Shown here piece by piece: positions 60,935-64,000 of a stretch of 64,000 nucleotides of DNA. Origin of the DNA: an uncultured Coriobacteriaceae bacterium. Lineage in GTDB: Bacteria; Actinomycetota; Coriobacteriia; Coriobacteriales; Atopobiaceae. Position numbers and translations under genes: made by a program. Under the pieces are notes generated by a model, which made no database searches, was not told the origin of the DNA, and was given only the letters and a program-made list of their open reading frames with translations. The DNA is taken from the NCBI GenBank assembly GCA_902773995.1, contig CACYGL010000002.1, positions 1 through 64,000 on the forward strand, given 5' to 3'. Each line of letters starts with the position of its first letter. Positions within the stretch are counted from its first letter, which is position 1.

Positions 60935-61591
60935 ATGAGTCCTCTGGACATCGCCCTCGTCGTGCTTGTCATCGTGGCCATCTGGGCTGTGGTCGAGCTC
61001 GCGCTCACCATCCGCAAGGCGCGAGCCTCTGTCGACGAGGTCACTACCTCGGCAAACGAGACCATCGCGCAGGTGCAGCCCATCATCGCCAAGGTCGACG
61101 GCATGGTCGACGACCTCGATCCCGCCATGAAGCAGGTCAACCCGCTCCTCGTCAAGGCTGGCGAGACCATCGACGGCGCCACCCAGAGCCTCGATAGCCT
61201 CAACAGCATTCTGGGCGACGTTTCCACGGTCACGGGCACGGCCTCTGCCGTAACGGATACCGTGAGCAAGGGCGTTGCCGGTGCCGCCGGTGCCGTTGCC
61301 GGCGCAGTCTCCAAGCTCGTTGGCAAGGGCGAGGCGCCCCAGGCTCGCCTCGAGGATGCCGCAGGCAAGGATGGCGAGAGGGCCGAGGAGAACCCTGCGC
61401 CTGCCCAGCAGCGCGCTACCGCGTACGTGACCTACGCGCCGGTCGAGGCCGAGAAGCCCGCGCCCGCCGCGGAGCCCGCGCCCGCCGTGGACCCCGAGCC
61501 CGCCGCAGAGAAGCAGCCCCACAAGCCCAAGCACGCCGCGCCCGTCTCCGCCTCAGAGACCGCGGCAGATGGCGAGGAGAACAATGCCTAG
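60935..61591 (+). CDS. DUF948-like membrane-anchored protein
   Basis: A 218-residue protein with one N-terminal helix (LDIALVVLVIVAIWAVVELA), a helical segment rich in heptads typical of DUF948 (about 30-110) and a Pro/Ala/Glu-rich tail (about 140-218). It probably lies at the inner membrane with a cytoplasmic or wall-facing coil. RBS AGAAGGGA. Its end overlaps the anti-sigma factor start (shared ATGCCTAG), so it belongs to the sigma-factor operon and may sense an envelope signal (inference). Confidence 0.75.
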   Translation: MSPLDIALVVLVIVAIWAVVELALTIRKARASVDEVTTSANETIAQVQPIIAKVDGMVDDLDPAMKQVNPLLVKAGETIDGATQSLDSLNSILGDVSTVTGTASAVTDTVSKGVAGAAGAVAGAVSKLVGKGEAPQARLEDAAGKDGERAEENPAPAQQRATAYVTYAPVEAEKPAPAAEPAPAVDPEPAAEKQPHKPKHAAPVSASETAADGEENNA

Positions 61592-61976
61592 CACCAGTAT
61601 CGTCAAGCTCAGCGTGCCCGCGGAGGCGCGCTTCGCCCGGGCGGTCCGCATGACCGCCTCCAACCTCGCCGTCTGCTGCGACATGAGCGTGGACGACGTC
61701 GAGGACGTGCGTATGGCGGCCGAGGAGGGCTTTGTCTACGCCTGCGCGACCAGGCCCACTACCTGCGACATCGTCTTTGGCCTTGCGCCGGACGGCATGA
61801 CCGCAGACTTCTCCCTGGGCGACGAGGATCCCGACGAGGCCACTGACCCCTCCGGCGAGCCCCAGCCCATCGACCTTGTCGAGGTGCTTCTTGGCGCCGT
61901 GTGCGACGACTTCAGCATCTCGGAGGACGGCCGCACCCTGCACCTCTCCAAGCGAATGGGCGTGCAGAATGCCTAG
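61587..61976 (+). CDS. RsbW-like anti-sigma factor (HATPase fold)
   Basis: A 129-residue protein resembling RsbW/SpoIIAB serine-kinase anti-sigma factors: FARAVRMTASNLAVCCDMSV, then DVEDVRMAAEEGFVYACATR with an N-box-like Glu. The G-boxes are weak, so kinase activity is uncertain. It starts inside the end of the DUF948-like gene and ends over the sigma gene start by the same ATGCCTAG overlap. It would hold the sigma factor inactive. Confidence 0.75.
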   Translation, partial: PSTSIVKLSVPAEARFARAVRMTASNLAVCCDMSVDDVEDVRMAAEEGFVYACATRPTTCDIVFGLAPDGMTADFSLGDEDPDEATDPSGEPQPIDLVEVLLGAVCDDFSISEDGRTLHLSKRMGVQNA

Positions 61977-62827
61977 CGCCAGCACCACGAACGCGCAGGA
62001 GACCGCGAACACACCAAACGTCGCAACCCAAGAGACCGAGGAGGCGCGCACTGCGCGCGAGGCCTCTGAGGCGCGTGCCGAGAGGGCCCGCCACCGCTCT
62101 CTCCACCGCACGCCAAAGGGCAAGGCGGCCTGGGACAAGGACCGTACGCGCGAGCTCTTCCGCCAGTACAAGGCTACTGGAGATCCCGAGGTCCGCGACC
62201 AGCTCATCGTGAGCCACCTCAACCTGGTCCGCTTTCTTGCCTCCAAGTTCAAGAACAGGGGAGAACCCCTGGACGACCTCATCCAGGTGGGCACCATCGG
62301 CCTCATCAAGGCCATCGACCGCTTCGACCCGTCTCGAGGCCTTGAGTTCACCACGTATGCCACGCCCACCATCTTGGGAGAGATCAAGCGTCACTTCCGC
62401 GATAAGGGCTGGTCGGTCCGTGTGCCCAGGCGTCTGCAGGAGCTCTCGGCCAAGGTCAACCAGGCAAACGACGAGCTCACCAACGAGCTTTCGCGCAGCC
62501 CCTCCGTCGAGGAGATCGCCAAGCGCGTGGGCGCGACCGTTGACGACGTCCTCGAGGCCATGGAGTCCTCGAGCGCCTACAGCTCCGTGCCGCTCGAAGG
62601 CGGCGGCTCCTCGGATGACGATGACGCACCCTCGGTCATCGACCACTACGCCACCGAGGACGAGAACCTCGCCGCCTCGGACGACCGCATCGTTCTCGAA
62701 GATGCCATCAGGGACTTCTCGCCGCGCGAGAAGGACGTCATCCGCATGCGCTTCTTCGAGGGCATGACGCAGGTCGAGATTGCCGAGCGCCTGGGCATCT
62801 CGCCCAGAGGGTCTCATGAGCAAGTAG
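61969..62827 (+). pseudogene. SigB/SigF/SigG-family sigma factor with damaged region 4.2
   Basis: The ATG at 61969 (GTGCAGAATGCC context) opens a sigma-70-family factor of the general-stress/sporulation branch. Region 2 is intact (HLNLVRFLASKF, DDLIQVGTIGLIKAIDRFDP, TYATPTILGEIKRHFRDKGW), region 3 also (VPRRLQELSAKVNQANDELT), and region 4 reaches FFEGMTQVEIAERLGIS. Then, at about 62800-62812, the frame breaks: the original frame runs on aberrantly to 62940, while the +1 frame gives a short EGLMSK end and TAG at 62827, right before a terminator. The promoter -35-recognition helix (an SQMxVSRLL-like segment) is missing. Deletion of roughly 15-20 codons plus frameshift is inferred. Confidence 0.72.
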
Positions 62828-62837
62828 CGGCACCTGC

Positions 62838-62870
62838 GGCGCCGGGGCTGCGGCTCCGGCGCCGTCTTTG
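62838..62870 (+). terminator. terminator of the sigma-factor operon
   Basis: GGCGCCGG (62838-62845) / CCGGCGCC (62856-62863) with a 10-base loop, followed by GTCTTTGTG. Its position 10 bases after the TAG at 62827 supports that TAG as the ancestral stop. Confidence 0.75.
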
Positions 62871-62929
62871 TGTGCAAGGCGGCGCAACTGCCGCCCATAC
62901 CGTGCCGCCAACGGCCAATGCCCCCACCT

Positions 62930-62938
62930 TGCTACAAT
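62930..62938 (+). promoter_or_regulatory. extended -10 promoter of the AI-2E-family gene
   Basis: TGCTACAAT, 29 bases before the GTG start; no clear -35. Same form as several other promoters of the window. Confidence 0.55.
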
Positions 62939-62967
62939 GAGGTGCTTTTCAACGAGGGGAGTTGCCG

Positions 62968-64000
62968 GTGGGGAACAAGGACGCTGACGAGAAGTACGTC
63001 ATCTGGCGCAGGCGCCTGGTGGTCGCCTGGGCAATCGTAGGCGTCATTGCGGTCTTCGTCCTTGCGGTGCGGGGCCTCTCGATGATTGGCGCTGCCGTCG
63101 AGCTGCTGCTCATGGGTATCATCATCGGCTTCATCTGCAGCCCCATCACCAACGCGCTCGAGGACCGCCGCGTTCCCCGTGCGCTTGCCGCGCTTGTCTC
63201 GCTACTTGTGGTGCTGGCGGTTCTCGCCGCCGTCATCGTGGTTCTCGGTGGCACCTTTGTGCAGCAGTCTGTCGAGGTGCTTCGCCAGGTGCCCACCTAC
63301 GTGCGCAGCGTGCAGGACGCCCTCTCCAGCTTCTGGGAGAGCTACGGCACCTCGGACAACGAGCAGCTGCAGAACATGGTCAACTCTGTTGTCCAGACCG
63401 TCTCGTCTGCCGGCAGCTCCATGGCCTCAGACACCGTGCGCCAGCTCTCGAACGGCGCCGTCTCGGGGCTCTTCGACACCGTTGACAACCTCGTGAACTT
63501 CTTCCTTGCGCTCATCCTTGCGTACTGGTTTGCCAAGGACTACCCCGTGATCGTGCGCGAGCTTGCCATGATCGCCGGCCCTTCTCGCAAGGACGACATG
63601 ACGCTGCTTCTTGCCGTCATGAGTCGCTCCATGGGCGGCTACATGCGCGGGCAGCTCATCTGCTCGTTCATCAACGGCATCGCAGTGTGGCTGGGGCTGG
63701 CGCTTCTCGGCCACCCCTACGCTGGCCTCATTGCCATCATCACGTTCTTCATGCACTTTGTGCCCGTGATCGGCCCCTTTGTCTCGGCGGCACTCGCCAC
63801 GCTGCTCGCCCTCTTCGAGAGCCCCTGGCACGCGCTCTGGTCGCTCGTGGTGATGGTGGTCGCGGCCAACGTGACGGACAACGTCATCTCGCCGCTCATC
63901 ATGCGCTCGGCTGTCAAGATCCATCCTGTCCTCTCCATTGTGGGCATCGTGATTGGCAACTGCCTGGGCGGGATTGTGGGCATGGTCCTCGCCATCCCGC
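62968..64000 (+). CDS. AI-2E/PerM-family permease, truncated by the window end
   Basis: A reading frame of at least 344 codons open to the window edge. GTG start with GAGGGGAG upstream. It has an N-terminal pair of helices, a soluble segment (about 90-165) and then several helices; the segments FFLALILAYWFAKDYPVIVR, SMGGYMRGQLICSFINGIAV and LLGHPYAGLIAIITFFMHFV are typical of the AI-2E (UPF0118) family. Such proteins export small molecules or ions; the AI-2 label is historical. The C-terminus is not visible. Confidence 0.85.
   Translation, partial: MGNKDADEKYVIWRRRLVVAWAIVGVIAVFVLAVRGLSMIGAAVELLLMGIIIGFICSPITNALEDRRVPRALAALVSLLVVLAVLAAVIVVLGGTFVQQSVEVLRQVPTYVRSVQDALSSFWESYGTSDNEQLQNMVNSVVQTVSSAGSSMASDTVRQLSNGAVSGLFDTVDNLVNFFLALILAYWFAKDYPVIVRELAMIAGPSRKDDMTLLLAVMSRSMGGYMRGQLICSFINGIAVWLGLALLGHPYAGLIAIITFFMHFVPVIGPFVSAALATLLALFESPWHALWSLVVMVVAANVTDNVISPLIMRSAVKIHPVLSIVGIVIGNCLGGIVGMVLAIP

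Overview
The window looks like a chromosomal segment of a high-GC actinobacterium of the class Coriobacteriia (an Olsenella/Atopobium-like relative is my best guess). The signs are: ATG, GTG and TTG starts behind strong AGGAGG-type sites; the actinobacterial set rpsA, coaE, uvrB; several PTS components in a host with few complete biosynthetic pathways; a ROK-type regulator; and a SigB/SigF-type sigma factor with an RsbW-like partner. The genus is inference. No tRNA, rRNA, integrase or transposase gene was found.

Layout. 0.2-2.7 kb: a small membrane-anchored metal-binding protein, a CyuA-type cysteine desulfidase and a HAD hydrolase. 3.0-6.3 kb: a ROK-like regulator and a mannose-family PTS IIB-IIC-IID operon. 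6.6-16.6 kb: rpsA, dps, a polar amino-acid ABC transporter, a zinc-ribbon protein, then coaE, a lytic transglycosylase and uvrB under a LexA-type box. 16.7-21.2 kb: an orphan PTS IIB, a GtrA protein and an Mrp / two-flavoprotein operon. 21.6-34.6 kb: two giant MacB/FtsX-like exporters enclosing an AbiEi-nuclease gene, glycerate kinase, an orphan PTS IIA, a DJ-1 protein and a UmuC/YolD lesion-bypass pair. 34.7-37.7 kb: a three-domain glycosyltransferase. 37.9-42.6 kb: argCJBD. 42.7-50.8 kb: an MFS transporter, a zinc-dependent phospholipase-like protein, a Vsr endonuclease, a phosphatase, a deoxyinosine glycosylase, an SGNH-GNAT fusion and an ATP-grasp ligase. 51.2-64 kb: a broken dGTPase, a glutamine amidotransferase, rarA, two lipoproteins (one a Tat-exported GH3 glycosidase), a broken ABC exporter, an RsbW/SigF-type operon with a damaged sigma gene, and a truncated AI-2E permease at the window end.

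Four patterns cut across the gene list. (1) Seven copies of a 31-bp near-perfect palindrome lie at gene ends, and in several cases supply the stop codon, including both stops of one convergent pair. (2) Many intergenic gaps carry one long-range inverted repeat of about 58-107 bp whose arms differ from gap to gap; one 68-bp pair shares sequence and brackets the AbiEi-nuclease gene. (3) Three genes in the last 13 kb (dGTPase, ABC exporter, sigma factor) each appear to have lost a short internal segment with the same +1 change of reading frame. (4) Several promoters look like extended -10 elements of the form TGCTAnnnT, one of them apparently giving a leaderless rarA transcript.

Most of the gene content is housekeeping: sugar uptake, amino-acid uptake and arginine synthesis, DNA repair and envelope functions. 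The most distinctive material is the repeat landscape and the cluster of damaged genes.
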